This document shows positions 23,903 to 33,712 of a stretch of DNA of 64,000 nt, one piece after another. The position numbers were made by a program, and so were the translations under genes. Within the stretch, counting starts at the first letter, position 1. Every line of letters starts with the position of its first letter. Under the pieces are notes generated by a model. It searched no databases, was not told the origin of the DNA, and saw nothing but the letters and a program-made list of their open reading frames with translations. Origin of the DNA: Acidobacteriota bacterium (GTDB lineage Bacteria; Acidobacteriota; Blastocatellia; Pyrinomonadales; Pyrinomonadaceae); the NCBI GenBank assembly GCA_016718135.1, contig JADKEF010000008.1, forward strand, positions 124,001 through 188,000. Direction: 5' to 3'.

Positions 23903-26417
23903 ATGAAAGTTTGCCCTACATGTAAGACGGTCTACAAGGACGATGACATTAATTTTTGTCTCGCCGATGGGACCACTTTGATCGCTAAGAAGAGCAAGGC
24001 GACGAAGCATTCGCATTGGAATGATGTGGTGGCGATCATTGTTGGGGCGTTGGGGCTGTTGGTTTTGCTGTCGTTGCTGACAAGCTCTTCGACGGACCGA
24101 GCGTGCCTGCCTTTCGTGGACTTTTGCTTTCAGTCGGGAAACGGGTTGTCGACTAGGAACTGGATCGGGCCTGTCGGAGCGAATATTGCGGCGGGTCTCT
24201 TTAATTTCTTCGGATGGGCTTCGTATCTATTACCAGTGCTGATCGCATTGGTCGCTTGGCGTGTTTTTCAGTCGGACACGATGCTGCCGCGGCCTTTGCG
24301 CGTCCTTGGATTTATCTTTTTTGTCGTTTCGCTCGCTGGGCTGATGTCGCTCATCGGCGGAGCTTCGGCGGGGGCTGTGGTTGGTGAAGCTGTAGCTCGC
24401 GGGACGGCTTATTTTATTGGGTCGATCGGGGCGGGAATTTTGCTGACAGCGGTGTTTGCTTGTTCGCTGGTGTTGGTCACGAATGCCACGCTTGCGGGTT
24501 TCCTCAGCCATTTTGACGTAGCGTGGGAGAACATCCGCATTCGCATCGACGAATGGCGCGACAAACGTCGCATAGAGCAGTCGCCATCGATCGACGCCGC
24601 CCAAAAGCGGGCCGACAAACGCCGCGAAAAGCGTATCTCGATGTCCGAAGACCTGCCGCCGACGATCTCGATCGGCGAGATGGAAGCGATGGCCGCAGCG
24701 GCGGCGGTCGGCCGCTCGATGCCGGTTTTCGAAGAGCCTTCGATACCAACGATCGAGAAGCCGGACGATCCCTACGAGACATTTACAGTTGAGGAACCGG
24801 CGGAGTTTGCTGAGGTTTTTGAGAAGGACAAGAAGAAAACAAAAGCCGCAAAAGAGGTCGTTGAGCCGATCGAGGAAATCCCGGTCGTAGAAGCGGATTT
24901 CGACGAAGACGAGGCGCCGTTCGCCTCGTTGCAGAATTTCGATAATTACAAGCTACCCGATTCGTCGCTGCTGACAGAGGCGCCGGCGGCGTTTAAACAT
25001 CAGGAGGCGGAGCTTCGGGAAGTGGCGGCATTGCTCGTACAGAAAACTACCGAATTTAGCGTTCCAGGCAAGGTCATGCACATAGCGCCGGGGCCGGTGG
25101 TGACGACGTTTGAATTCAAACCGGACGCGGGCGTGAAGTATTCGCGGGTGACGGGTTTGGTTGACGATCTTTGTCTTGCGCTCAAAGCTCCTTCGATCCG
25201 CATCGACCGAATTCCGGGCAAGGCGTACGTCGGTATCGAGGTGCCGAATCAGAAACGCGAGACCATTTTCCTACGCGAAGTTATCGAGTCACCGAAGTTT
25301 TCGACAGAGTCTGATTCGCTTTTGACGCTTGCTCTGGGGAAGACGATCGACGGTGCGAAATACGTCGCCGATCTCGCCAAAATGCCGCATTTGCTGATCG
25401 CCGGTGCGACCGGTGCGGGTAAATCGGTCGGCGTGAACACGCTCGTGATGTCGATCCTGTTTAAGGCGAAGCCGGATGAAGTGAAATTCATCATGGTCGA
25501 CCCTAAGCGGCTGGAACTCGGCCTTTACGCCGACATTCCGCACCTCGCTGCTCCAATTATCACCGACCCGAAACGTGCGGCGACTTCGCTCAAATGGGCC
25601 GTCACCGAGATGGAACGCCGTTACAAAGACCTCGCCGGCTACGGCGTGCGAAACATTAGCGGCTACAACGAAAAGATCGACGGCTACAAAAAAGAAGGCC
25701 GTCTCGACGACAACGGCGACCCGTACCGCAAGCTGCCCTACATCGTCATTATCATCGACGAACTCGCCGACCTGATGATGGTCAGCGGCAAAGAAGTCGA
25801 GGAATCGATCACGCGTCTCGCACAGATGGCTCGTGCGGTCGGCATCCATTTGGTGCTCGCGACCCAGCGGCCTTCGGTGGATGTTATTACCGGATTGATC
25901 AAGGCGAATTTTCCTTCTCGAATTTCTTTCCGTGTGTCGTCGAAGGTTGATTCGCGGACGATCATTGACGGGAACGGTGCAGAGGCTCTTCTTGGTCAAG
26001 GCGACATGTTGTTTTTGCCGCCCGGGAATTCTAATGTGACGCGTGTTCACGGAGCCTATGTCAATGAGGAAGAGATCGGCAAGGTCGTCGACTTCGTCAA
26101 AGCTCAGGGCCGTCCAGAATACGACACGACCATCACCAAAACGGAAGAAGAACTCGACGACAGCGGTGACCTGCCCGGACGCCGCGATCCGCTATTCATG
26201 GACGCGTTGAAGTGCGTGGTCAGTAAAGCGCGGCTCGACATCTTTGTTGCAGAGGCATTTGAGAATAGGCTACGGCCGCGCCGCCGCCATCCTCGACGCC
26301 ATGGTCCGCGAAGGCTACATCGGCGACATGGACGGCAGTTCGCGAGCACGTCCCGTCCTGCCAAAAGCCTATGAGGACCTGCAGGATGTCGAGGAAGGGG
26401 CACTTGGCGACGAGTAA
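23903..26417 (+). CDS. ftsK: FtsK/SpoIIIE DNA translocase with N-terminal zinc ribbon, frameshifted
   Basis: Membrane-anchored motor that pumps chromosome DNA through the division septum. The first ~25 residues form a zinc-ribbon-like head (C4, C7, C19: MKVCPTCKTVYKDDDINFC), not usual for FtsK. Four to five membrane helices (residues 40-200), a charged linker and the motor follow: Walker A AGATGAGKSVGVN, Walker B YIVIIIDELADLMM and LATQRPSVDVITGLIKANFPSRISF. Near 26225 an extra base shifts the frame. The repaired end reads RGSTSLLQRHLRIGYGRAAA and finishes LGDE, restoring the gamma DNA-reading domain. Repaired length is about 837. The shift looks like a consensus error. Confidence 0.9.
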
Positions 26418-26426
26418 GATCATCAA

Positions 26427-26456
26427 CCGCGAAATACGCGAAAAATACGAAAAAAG
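26427..26456. repeat. Single-arm repeat R10 (CGCGAAATACGCGAAA)
   Basis: CCGCGAAATACGCGAAAAAT then ACGAAAAAAG is a tandem of CGCGAAA-type units, 9 bases after the repaired ftsK stop. No inverted partner is present, so it is a half element of the same design as the others. Confidence 0.5.
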
Positions 26457-26499
26457 ACGGTTTGGAATTGATCTGGTTTGGCGTTATTATTGACGCCAA

Positions 26500-26805
26500 A
26501 TGCGGGTCAATTTTATTCTTATTGCGATCCTTATCGCCGCCGCATCGGCGTGTTCGGCGTGTTCGGAGCGTTTCGAATACGATCGTGTGGTTGCAATTGA
26601 TCCTTCTCCGAACTCAATAAACATAAACATCGCCTCTGCCGACGAACTCGAAAAACTACCAGGCATCGGACGCAAAACTGCGGATACGATCATCTCCTTT
26701 CGCAACGAGAATGGTCCGTTTCGGCGGGTCGAACATTTAATGCTGATCCGTGGAATAAGCGAGGACCGCTTCATTGAACTGCGGCCGCACATCCGCGCCG
26801 AATGA
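26500..26805 (+). CDS. ComEA-like helix-hairpin-helix protein
   Basis: 101-residue exported protein. The N-terminus has a hydrophobic signal with cysteines (ILIAAASACSACS), perhaps a lipoprotein. Residues 45-100 form a helix-hairpin-helix pair: ININIASADELEKLPGIGRK and FRRVEHLMLIRGISEDRF. This is the ComEA DNA-binding domain, which holds DNA for uptake in competent cells. comEC, the membrane channel, begins 10 bases downstream, so the two form a DNA-uptake operon. The N-terminal SLBB-type domain of some ComEA proteins is missing. Confidence 0.85.
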   Translation: MRVNFILIAILIAAASACSACSERFEYDRVVAIDPSPNSININIASADELEKLPGIGRKTADTIISFRNENGPFRRVEHLMLIRGISEDRFIELRPHIRAE

Positions 26806-26815
26806 TCTCTCACTA

Positions 26816-29557
26816 ATGCCAGAAAACGTCGGTAAAACCTTTAGCCGCCAGCCATTGTTGTGGCTTGCGGGTTGGTTTGCGTTCGGTGTATTGACAGCGA
26901 GATTTACGGCTGTTGCTGGTTTGCTGGTAGTCGTCACCGTCATCATTGTTTCTGCTGTTGCCGCGCTCGTTTTTCGGGGAAGAGAATTGGCAACGGTTTT
27001 CATCGCAATCGCATTTGCAGTAACCGGATTTATCTCGCTCCAAGCCGAACGGAAATCTGTCCGCCCCGATAGACTCAGCGTTCTTTACGACAATGGAACA
27101 TTTCACTCGGGAACGCCGGTCGAGATAGAGGGCGTGTTGATCGGGCGTCCAGAGGCGACGATTGAGGGTGAGATATTGACGCTGCGGGCGGAGAGGCTGA
27201 GTTATCGCGGGGCGGATCATAGGGTATCGGGAAAGGTGCGGCTGTTCACCAGAAGTTCTCAGGAATTTAAAATTTCAAATCTGAGGTCTGAGATTTCAAA
27301 TTTAAGATCTGAGATTTCGGATCCGAGATCTGAGATCTCAAATTTGAAATATGGCTCGCGGATTCGTGTCGCGTGTGTTCTCGAAAGGGAAGATGAGTTT
27401 CTGAATCCCGGTGTGATCACGCGGCGGGAGATGCTTGATCGAATGGGAATCGATGCATCGGGGTCTGTGAAGAGTCGGTTGCTCATAGAGCATATTGCAG
27501 ACGAGAGCGTCTTTCTACCGCTCGCATGGGTTTACGATCAGCGGGCAAATGTCATCGACGAATTCCGCCGCAACCTCAGCCCGAAGGCGGCGGGCGTGAT
27601 GATCGCGAGTCTTCTAGGCAACAAGTATTTTCTCGACAAAGACACGGCGGATCTGTTTCGTGACGGTGGGACGTTTCATATTCTCGTGATCTCAGGGCTG
27701 CATATTACATTTATCGGTGGCATTTTGTTGCTGCTCATGCGCCAGATCACGCGGAATCGGTGGGTACAGTTCGCGGTTACGGTTTGTACGCTGTGGGCAT
27801 ACACGCTTGCGGTCGGTGCCGATGTGCCGGTCGTTCGGGCGGCGATAATGTTTACGGTTTTGCTGTTGGGGTATGTGCTCTATCGACCCGGTGGGCTGTT
27901 GAATTCGCTCGGTCTTTGCGGCCTCGCATTGCTCGTCTGGGGGCCGTCGGCTCTGTTTGATCCTTCGTTTCAATTAACTTTCGTCAGCGTTCTCGCGATT
28001 GTCGCATGTGCATTTCCAGTAATCGAACGCATGCGGGCAATCGGCAGTTGGACGCCGTCAGCGGAGAGGCCGTTTCCGCCGAAGGTACCGACCTGGTTGA
28101 AGCGTTTTTGCGAGACCTTGTATTGGCGGCCGGAGGTGTGGCCGATCGAGGCGAAGCGGCAGATATGGTCGGCGAATATCTTCAAATCCCCGCTATATTC
28201 GGGGCGTGTAAAAGGTCTTCTTCAAAAGGGACTTCGATACGTTTTCGAAGGACTGCTTGTCTCCGCGATCGTGCAGATCTGGATGCTGCCGTTTTCGGCA
28301 GTGTATTTTCACCGAGTCTCGATCTCGTCCGTTTTGCTAAATATCTGGGTGAGTTTCTTTATTGCCATCGAAAGCTTTGCTGCTGTCGCGGGTGTTTTCG
28401 CGGGAAAGGTGAGCACCTTACTGGCTACCGGTTTTTACGCGATCGCGGAGGCGATGAACTGGCTTATGCTGCTCTTGCCACGGCTCTTTTCAGACGGTGG
28501 TTGGGCGAGCTTTCGGATCCCGGCGTATGAAAGCTTGGGCCTTGTGATCTACGTTATCTACCTGTTTCCGGTGTTGTTCTTTGCGGTAGCTGCGACCATC
28601 TGGCGGCTGTTTGTGGTTGGGAAACAGTCGAGCTTGCTCGACCGGCGGCTTTTTGTCTCGGCTTGCGCGATCTTGATCTTACTGACTGGCATTACGGTCT
28701 TTCATCCGTTCAGCAAAGCGGGTGCCGATGGACGATTGTACATTGACTTCCTCGATGTGGGCCAAGGAGACGCGGCTCTCGTGACGTTTCCAGACGGGCG
28801 AACGATGCTGATCGACGGCGGCGGTCGGGTTGACTATCAGGCGAAAGACGATGAAGCTGAGTCCGTCGAACACGATGTTCGTGGCATCGGCGAGGCGGTC
28901 GTTTCCGAAGTGTTGTGGGCAAAAGGGCTGTCCAAAATTGACGTGATCGTCGCGACACATGCGGACGCAGATCATATTCAGGGACTGGTCGATGTAGCCA
29001 GGAACTTTACCATCGGCACGGCGATATTTGGACGGACGCCAATGGAAGATCCCGACTTTGCGGAACTGGCGGAAGTGTTGGGACGACGGGGTGTTAGGTC
29101 GGAGGTGGTGTCGCGGGGCGGTCGATTGCGATTTGGAGACGTTACGGTCGAGGTGCTTTATCCGCTTGCGGACGGCGATCCGAAGGCGATTTCTGACAAC
29201 GACCATTCGATAGTGTTGCGTATAGTTTATGGTAGTCGCTCGTTTCTATTCACGGGTGACATCGAACGATCTGCCGAAGCGGAGATGACATCACTCGGTG
29301 GGACACTGAGCGCGGACCTCGTCAAAGTGCCGCATCACGGCAGTCGTACCTCGTCAACGTCGAATCTAATTGAGGCGATCGGGGCAGAATATGCAGTCAT
29401 CTCAGTTGGCCGTAGTTCGCCGTTCGTGCATCCGCATCCGGACGTTGTGGAAAGGTGGCAAATTGCCGGTGCAAAGGTGTTGACTACCGGTGAAAAAGGC
29501 ATGATCTCGGTCTCGACCAACGGGAGCGATCTGAGCTTGAGCACGTTCGTTCCTTGA
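26816..29557 (+). CDS. comEC: ComEC/Rec2 DNA uptake channel
   Basis: 913-residue membrane protein that carries single-stranded DNA into the cytoplasm. It has an N-terminal helix pair plus DUF4131-type domain (residues 1-240), the ComEC membrane domain (RDGGTFHILVISGLHITFIGG then about ten helices, 290-610), and a C-terminal metallo-beta-lactamase nuclease domain with FLDVGQGDAALVTF, VATHADADHIQGL and KVPHHGSRTSS. ATG 26816 is preferred to the TTG at 26774. About 26 residues (SNLRSEISNL repeated) come from an in-frame palindromic repeat within the soluble DUF4131-type region. It is co-transcribed with the ComEA-like gene and a terminator follows. Confidence 0.93.
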   Translation: MPENVGKTFSRQPLLWLAGWFAFGVLTARFTAVAGLLVVVTVIIVSAVAALVFRGRELATVFIAIAFAVTGFISLQAERKSVRPDRLSVLYDNGTFHSGTPVEIEGVLIGRPEATIEGEILTLRAERLSYRGADHRVSGKVRLFTRSSQEFKISNLRSEISNLRSEISDPRSEISNLKYGSRIRVACVLEREDEFLNPGVITRREMLDRMGIDASGSVKSRLLIEHIADESVFLPLAWVYDQRANVIDEFRRNLSPKAAGVMIASLLGNKYFLDKDTADLFRDGGTFHILVISGLHITFIGGILLLLMRQITRNRWVQFAVTVCTLWAYTLAVGADVPVVRAAIMFTVLLLGYVLYRPGGLLNSLGLCGLALLVWGPSALFDPSFQLTFVSVLAIVACAFPVIERMRAIGSWTPSAERPFPPKVPTWLKRFCETLYWRPEVWPIEAKRQIWSANIFKSPLYSGRVKGLLQKGLRYVFEGLLVSAIVQIWMLPFSAVYFHRVSISSVLLNIWVSFFIAIESFAAVAGVFAGKVSTLLATGFYAIAEAMNWLMLLLPRLFSDGGWASFRIPAYESLGLVIYVIYLFPVLFFAVAATIWRLFVVGKQSSLLDRRLFVSACAILILLTGITVFHPFSKAGADGRLYIDFLDVGQGDAALVTFPDGRTMLIDGGGRVDYQAKDDEAESVEHDVRGIGEAVVSEVLWAKGLSKIDVIVATHADADHIQGLVDVARNFTIGTAIFGRTPMEDPDFAELAEVLGRRGVRSEVVSRGGRLRFGDVTVEVLYPLADGDPKAISDNDHSIVLRIVYGSRSFLFTGDIERSAEAEMTSLGGTLSADLVKVPHHGSRTSSTSNLIEAIGAEYAVISVGRSSPFVHPHPDVVERWQIAGAKVLTTGEKGMISVSTNGSDLSLSTFVP
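27272..27350. repeat. Palindromic repeat R11 inside comEC
   Basis: A 79-base imperfect palindrome of ATTTCAAATCTGAGGTCTGA-type units (outer ends ATTTCAAAT and ATTTGAAAT). It keeps the comEC reading frame and encodes alternating NLRSEIS/DPRSEIS motifs, likely a short amphipathic or disordered insert. Length (79) plus flanks maintain the frame. Confidence 0.85.
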
Positions 29558-29561
29558 CGCG

Positions 29562-29595
29562 AAAAGGCCGAAGCATTTGAGCTCCGGCCCTTTTA
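29562..29595. terminator. Bidirectional terminator between comEC and lipoprotein gene
   Basis: AAAAGGCCG and the CGGCCCTTTT arm pair around a loop of about 13 bases, with A and T runs on both sides. It lies between convergent genes. Confidence 0.65.
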
Positions 29596-29616
29596 TTGAG
29601 TTGCTATGGACTTTGC

Positions 29617-30564
29617 TTACTGGGCGAGGCCCATTCCGAACGCCGCTTTCCATGCATCGCCTTCTCTTGAATAGATGGAAACGTACCATTCGGTCGGGAC
29701 CGGCTGGCCTTCGCACTTGCCATCTGCTCCGCCTTTGTAGGTTAGCAACGTAACGTCCTTGGCGATGGAGGCTGACATAGCGTCAGAAAGCGTGACGCTC
29801 TTGATCTCGCATTTATTATCTGTTGACCAATTCTTGATGGTCGTCGCCCGGTCACTGCGTCCGTCAGCTCCGTAGAACATAAAGTCCTTTGCGAGAATTG
29901 CTTCCAGGGCGGCTCCGTCCTTGGATTTCCACGCCTCCCAGATCTTCTTCTCGATGGCTAGCACCGCATCGGTCGCTGCGTCAGGTTTGGTTTCTTCCTT
30001 CTTTGCCTCATCTTTTTTGGCAGGTGCGGCTGGTTTTGCGGGCGGTGCCTTAGGGTCGGCCGCAGGTGTTTCGGCGTAGAATGCCGATTTCCATTTGTCA
30101 CCTTCGCGAACATAGATGCTTGCTGCATTCACATTGGCAGGGCTTTTCTTTCCGTCGCATGTCGCGTCTTGAGCACCCTTAAAGGTCAGCACCGCAACAT
30201 CCGGCCCGACCATTTGCATCTGGTCGTCGGTGAGCGAATAGCTCTTGATCTCGCATTTTTGATCTGTGTACGATTTGATCGAGGCAGCTTTATCCATTCG
30301 GCCGGCGGTTCCCAGTCCAACGAATTTGTCCGAAGCGTTCTCTTGGGTCCACTTGGCATCTCGATTTTTCCACGCTTCCCAACCGGCCTTTTCCATGGTC
30401 ATCAGGGTATCTTTGGTCGGAGCGGTGGCCACTGGTTTTGTGGCTGTGTTCGCGGCATTTGCGGTTGAATTGTTTGCCGCGGGTTTATTTTCCGCGGGTG
30501 CTCCACAGCCGGTTAGCAGTGCTGCGGTGGTGAGTACGAGAGTGATCAGGCTAGTGCGATTCAT
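29617..30564 (-). CDS. Lipoprotein with two DUF4440/SnoaL-like domains
   Basis: 315-residue exported protein. The signal MNRTSLITLVLTTAALLTGC ends in a good lipobox (LTGC). After an Ala/Asn-rich spacer there are two NTF2-like domains of about 110 residues each (MEKAGWEAWKNRDAKWTQEN... and IEKKIWEAWKSKDGAALEAI...), joined by a Lys/Pro/Ala/Glu-rich linker near residues 165-195. The two domains share the EAWK, CEIKS and TYKG/TFKG motifs, so they arose by duplication. NTF2-like lipoproteins often bind a small ligand, but no catalytic residue is evident. A GGAG site precedes ATG 30564. Confidence 0.75.
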   Translation of the reverse strand: MNRTSLITLVLTTAALLTGCGAPAENKPAANNSTANAANTATKPVATAPTKDTLMTMEKAGWEAWKNRDAKWTQENASDKFVGLGTAGRMDKAASIKSYTDQKCEIKSYSLTDDQMQMVGPDVAVLTFKGAQDATCDGKKSPANVNAASIYVREGDKWKSAFYAETPAADPKAPPAKPAAPAKKDEAKKEETKPDAATDAVLAIEKKIWEAWKSKDGAALEAILAKDFMFYGADGRSDRATTIKNWSTDNKCEIKSVTLSDAMSASIAKDVTLLTYKGGADGKCEGQPVPTEWYVSIYSREGDAWKAAFGMGLAQ

Positions 30565-30736
30565 ATTTTTCTCCTGTGTTAGAAAGCCAATAACTGACAT
30601 TATCGATCGAGGGCAACTACACAACTAGCCGTTCGATCGCGTTACCGAGTGACAAATCTTGTGGGAAACAGCTTCACTATACACCCATTCGCAGTTTTGG
30701 CTAGCCAAAAAAGGCTGTGAATTTGACACAAACAAA

Positions 30737-30775
30737 AATGCCGCGACTTCCTCGATGGAAAGCCGCGGCCGGAAT
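30737..30775 (-). terminator. Terminator of the second DUF4440 lipoprotein gene
   Basis: On the minus strand GCCGCGGCTTTCC and GGAAGTCGCGGC pair with small mismatches around ATCGA, followed by ATTTTTGTTTG. It separates the two related lipoprotein genes. Confidence 0.7.
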
Positions 30776-30794
30776 AACTACGACGCAACGTCAC

Positions 30795-31763
30795 TTACAT
30801 GGCGGGTGATTCGAACATAAATACGAGTTTCCACGTTTCGCCTTCCTTTGCGTAGACTGCTGATTGCCAGAGTGGACCGTTCTTGCGGCCATCGCAGGTG
30901 CCGTCGGCGGTGCCTTTGCTTGTGAGCACTTCGAGAGTAGGTGAGATCGCTGAGGCCATGCCGTCGGTGACCTTAACGGTGGTGATGCCTTCGCATTTCA
31001 TCGTTTCGGTCCAGCCTTTGATCGTATCTGCTTTGGTCGCGACGAAGTTGCCTGCCGGGTCGACGAACGAGAAACTCGAAGCAAGATTGTCATTAAAATA
31101 CTTCGCGTCCCTAGCCTTAAATGCTTCCCAGCCTGCCTGATGGAGTTTTACGAGAGTGTCCGTGTTGCCCGGCGACTCTTTCTTTGTCTCGCCGTCTTTT
31201 TTAGGTTCTTCCTTCTTAGCTTCGGTTTTCGCAGGCGGTGGTGGTGGCACCTTCGGGTCGATTATCAAAGTTTCTGAGTGGAAAGCTCCTTTCCACTTGT
31301 CGCCGTCACGTACCCAGACGCTAGCTGCACGCGACGGGCTGGGGATCTTTTCGGTTTTCCCCTCCCACGTACACGAACCGTCATAGGTGCTCTTGTACAC
31401 AAGAGCATATGCGTCGTCATTTATTTTGATCATCTGAGCGTCGTCAAGGCTAGACGATTTGACGTCGCATTTGACCGAGCCGATCATCTTGAGCTCGCCA
31501 GCCTTGTCCGTACGCTGGCCCATATTGAACGAAACGAACTTGTCCGAAAGCATGCCTTCAAAATAGGTGGTGTCGCCCTTGGTCCATGCCTCGCCCGCTT
31601 TCTTCTCCATATCTAGCAAAGCTTCTTTGGTCGGAGCCGCAGCGACTGGCTTTGCTGCGTTTGCATTTGTAGCGTTGGCAGGCTTGTTCTCAGATGTTCC
31701 GCCGCAAGCGGCAAACGAAATAGCGGCCAGCGCCGCTATTAGTATCGAAGTGATCTTTTTCAT
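30795..31763 (-). CDS. Paralogous lipoprotein with two DUF4440/SnoaL-like domains
   Basis: 322-residue relative of the preceding lipoprotein, with the same layout: lipoprotein signal (MKKITSILIAALAAISFAAC), Asn/Ala spacer, domain 1 (LLDMEKKAGEAWTKGDTTYF), a Pro/Lys/Glu-rich linker (PPPPPAKTEAKKEEPKKDGE, near residue 175-200) and domain 2 (KLHQAGWEAFKARDAKYFND). Each domain has a Lys-Cys (VKCDVKS, MKCEGIT) and a late DGSC/DGTC motif. Placement in tandem and shared design show gene duplication after an internal domain duplication. It has its own terminator, so the two are separate transcripts. Confidence 0.75.
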   Translation of the reverse strand: MKKITSILIAALAAISFAACGGTSENKPANATNANAAKPVAAAPTKEALLDMEKKAGEAWTKGDTTYFEGMLSDKFVSFNMGQRTDKAGELKMIGSVKCDVKSSSLDDAQMIKINDDAYALVYKSTYDGSCTWEGKTEKIPSPSRAASVWVRDGDKWKGAFHSETLIIDPKVPPPPPAKTEAKKEEPKKDGETKKESPGNTDTLVKLHQAGWEAFKARDAKYFNDNLASSFSFVDPAGNFVATKADTIKGWTETMKCEGITTVKVTDGMASAISPTLEVLTSKGTADGTCDGRKNGPLWQSAVYAKEGETWKLVFMFESPAM

Positions 31764-31902
31764 AAATGTCTCCCTAGCCGCTATAGAGCGGCGTCAAAAT
31801 ACACCAATGCCCGGAGATTTCACGGGAAAATCTTCCGAGCGTTCCAAAAGTCGTACTTATTGAGACAAGTTTAAACACACATACAACATCTTGTCAACAA
31901 AA

Positions 31903-33588
31903 TTAATGTTTGAAATGGCGAATTCCCGTGAATGCCATCGCGATGTTGTGTTCGTTTGCGGCGGCGATAGACTCTTCGTCTTTGATCGAGCCGCCGGGCT
32001 GGATGATAGCGGTGACGCCGAATTTGGCGGCCTCGTCGACGTTGTCGCGGAACGGGAAGAAAGCGTCTGACGCGAGTGCGGAACCGGCGAGTGGCAGTTC
32101 GAAACGCTCCGCACGCATCGCAGCTATACGAACAGAATCGACGCGGTTCATCTGCCCGGCACCGACACCAAGGGTTTGGTGCTCGTTGGCGAAGACGATG
32201 GCATTTGATTTGACGTGCTTGCAGGCGGTCCATGCCAGTTGCATCGCACGAAGCTCGTTATCGGTCGGTTTTCGTTCGGAAACAAAGTTGAGTTCGGCTG
32301 GAACGAGGCGATGCATATCGCTGTCCTGTAATAAAAAGCCTCCGGAGATCTGCTTGTATTGATAAGAATGGTTTTGGGTTTTCGGCCTTTGGTTTTCGGA
32401 AAGTTTCAATACTCGAAGATTCTTTTTTGAACGGAATATCTCTAGAGCATCTTCATCAAAATCCGGAGCAACAATAACCTCTGAAAATACTTCAATCACG
32501 TTTGCCGCGACCGCGGCGTCGACTTTGTGATTGAACGCTACGATGCCGCCAAATGCGGAAACGGGATCGGTCGATAGAGCACGTTTATACGCTTCGTCGT
32601 TGCTCTGGCCTGTGCCGATTCCCGACGGATTTGTGTGTTTGATGATGGCGACGGCGAGTTCGTCGAAGTCCTGAACGAGATCCCATGCGGCCTCGGCATC
32701 GACGTAGTTATTGAACGACATCTCTTTGCCGTGGAGCTGCTCGGCGTTGGCGATGCCGTCGCTTTCGCCGGTTGAGTAGATGGCGGCTCGCTGGTGCGGA
32801 TTTTCGCCGTAGCGGAGGTCGGTGACTTTGGCGAGATCGAGCGTTGTATATTCGGGCAGCTCGGATTCGGAAGCTAACGCCCCGGTCATGACCGTTCCCG
32901 GTAATGACAGTTCCTCGTCCTCGAGTTCGATAAAAGCGAGGTGGCCGAGTGGGTTTATTACTTCGAGGCGTTCGAGATCTTCATTCGACAATTGCCTTGC
33001 TAGATATGAAGAGATCGCTAGGTCGTAGCTCGCAGTGCGGGTGTAGGCGAGTGCTGCTAGGCGGGCACGGGTCTCAAGTGAGAGCGACGCTTGATTCTCG
33101 GTCATCTCTTCTACTATCTCATGGTACAAACGGGTATCGGTCACCACCGCGACATCGCGCCAGTTCTTCGACGCCGAGCGGATCATCGCAGGGCCGCCGA
33201 TGTCGATGTTTTCGACTGCGTCTTCGAGCGAGACATCGTCTTCGGCAACGGTTTCTTCAAACGGATAAAGATTTACGACGACGAGATCGATGGGGACGAT
33301 GCCGTGTTCGTTCATCGAGGCAACGTGTTCGGCGTTATCACGGAGTGCGAGGAATGCACCGTGCATTTTCGGATGCAGGGTCTTAACGCGGCCGTCCATC
33401 ATTTCCGGGAAGCCTGTGACCTCGGAAACATCAGTTACCGTCAGTCCCGCTTCACGAAGCGATCTTGCGGTGCCGCCAGTGGAAATGATCTCGACGCCCA
33501 AACCGCTCAGGGCAGTCGCAAATTCAGCCAAACCCGATTTGTCAGAAACGCTTATCAGCGCACGCTTTATCTTTCTTAAGTCAGACAT
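31903..33588 (-). CDS. purH: Bifunctional AICAR transformylase/IMP cyclohydrolase
   Basis: Catalyses the last two steps of IMP synthesis: formylation of AICAR, then ring closure. It has 561 residues. The N-terminal cyclohydrolase domain runs from RALISVSDKSGLAEFATALS to GRVKTLHPKMHGAFLALRD (about 200). The transformylase domain includes LRYGENPHQRAAIYS, YVDAEAAWDLVQDF, AIIKHTNPSGIGTG and the SNAIVFANEHQTLGVGAGQMNRVDSVRIA end region. An insert near residues 400-415 (polar, QNHSYQYKQ) makes it a little long. It stands alone, and a hairpin terminator directly upstream suggests its own promoter or attenuation. Confidence 0.96.
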   Translation of the reverse strand: MSDLRKIKRALISVSDKSGLAEFATALSGLGVEIISTGGTARSLREAGLTVTDVSEVTGFPEMMDGRVKTLHPKMHGAFLALRDNAEHVASMNEHGIVPIDLVVVNLYPFEETVAEDDVSLEDAVENIDIGGPAMIRSASKNWRDVAVVTDTRLYHEIVEEMTENQASLSLETRARLAALAYTRTASYDLAISSYLARQLSNEDLERLEVINPLGHLAFIELEDEELSLPGTVMTGALASESELPEYTTLDLAKVTDLRYGENPHQRAAIYSTGESDGIANAEQLHGKEMSFNNYVDAEAAWDLVQDFDELAVAIIKHTNPSGIGTGQSNDEAYKRALSTDPVSAFGGIVAFNHKVDAAVAANVIEVFSEVIVAPDFDEDALEIFRSKKNLRVLKLSENQRPKTQNHSYQYKQISGGFLLQDSDMHRLVPAELNFVSERKPTDNELRAMQLAWTACKHVKSNAIVFANEHQTLGVGAGQMNRVDSVRIAAMRAERFELPLAGSALASDAFFPFRDNVDEAAKFGVTAIIQPGGSIKDEESIAAANEHNIAMAFTGIRHFKH

Positions 33589-33599
33589 ATATAAAAACG

Positions 33600-33628
33600 A
33601 AAAAGGCGGCCATTTTGACCGCCTTTTA
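33600..33628 (-). terminator. Terminator just upstream of purH
   Basis: AAAAGGCGG and CCGCCTTTT pair around CCATTTTGA and are T-rich on both strands. On the minus strand it follows a 25-codon membrane-peptide ORF and sits 12 bases before the purH start, so it ends that small transcript or attenuates purH. Confidence 0.65.
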
Positions 33629-33712
33629 CATCAAACCTATTTCGCGTTGGAGCGGGAAACGAATGTCGTTCCCATTAAAAACCGTCAGAAAAATTACAAA
33701 CTCGTTCACCAG

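Noticed and set aside
27272..27350. CRISPR-like array in comEC
   Set aside because: Units are only about 20 bases, adjacent without spacers, inverted, and keep a reading frame.
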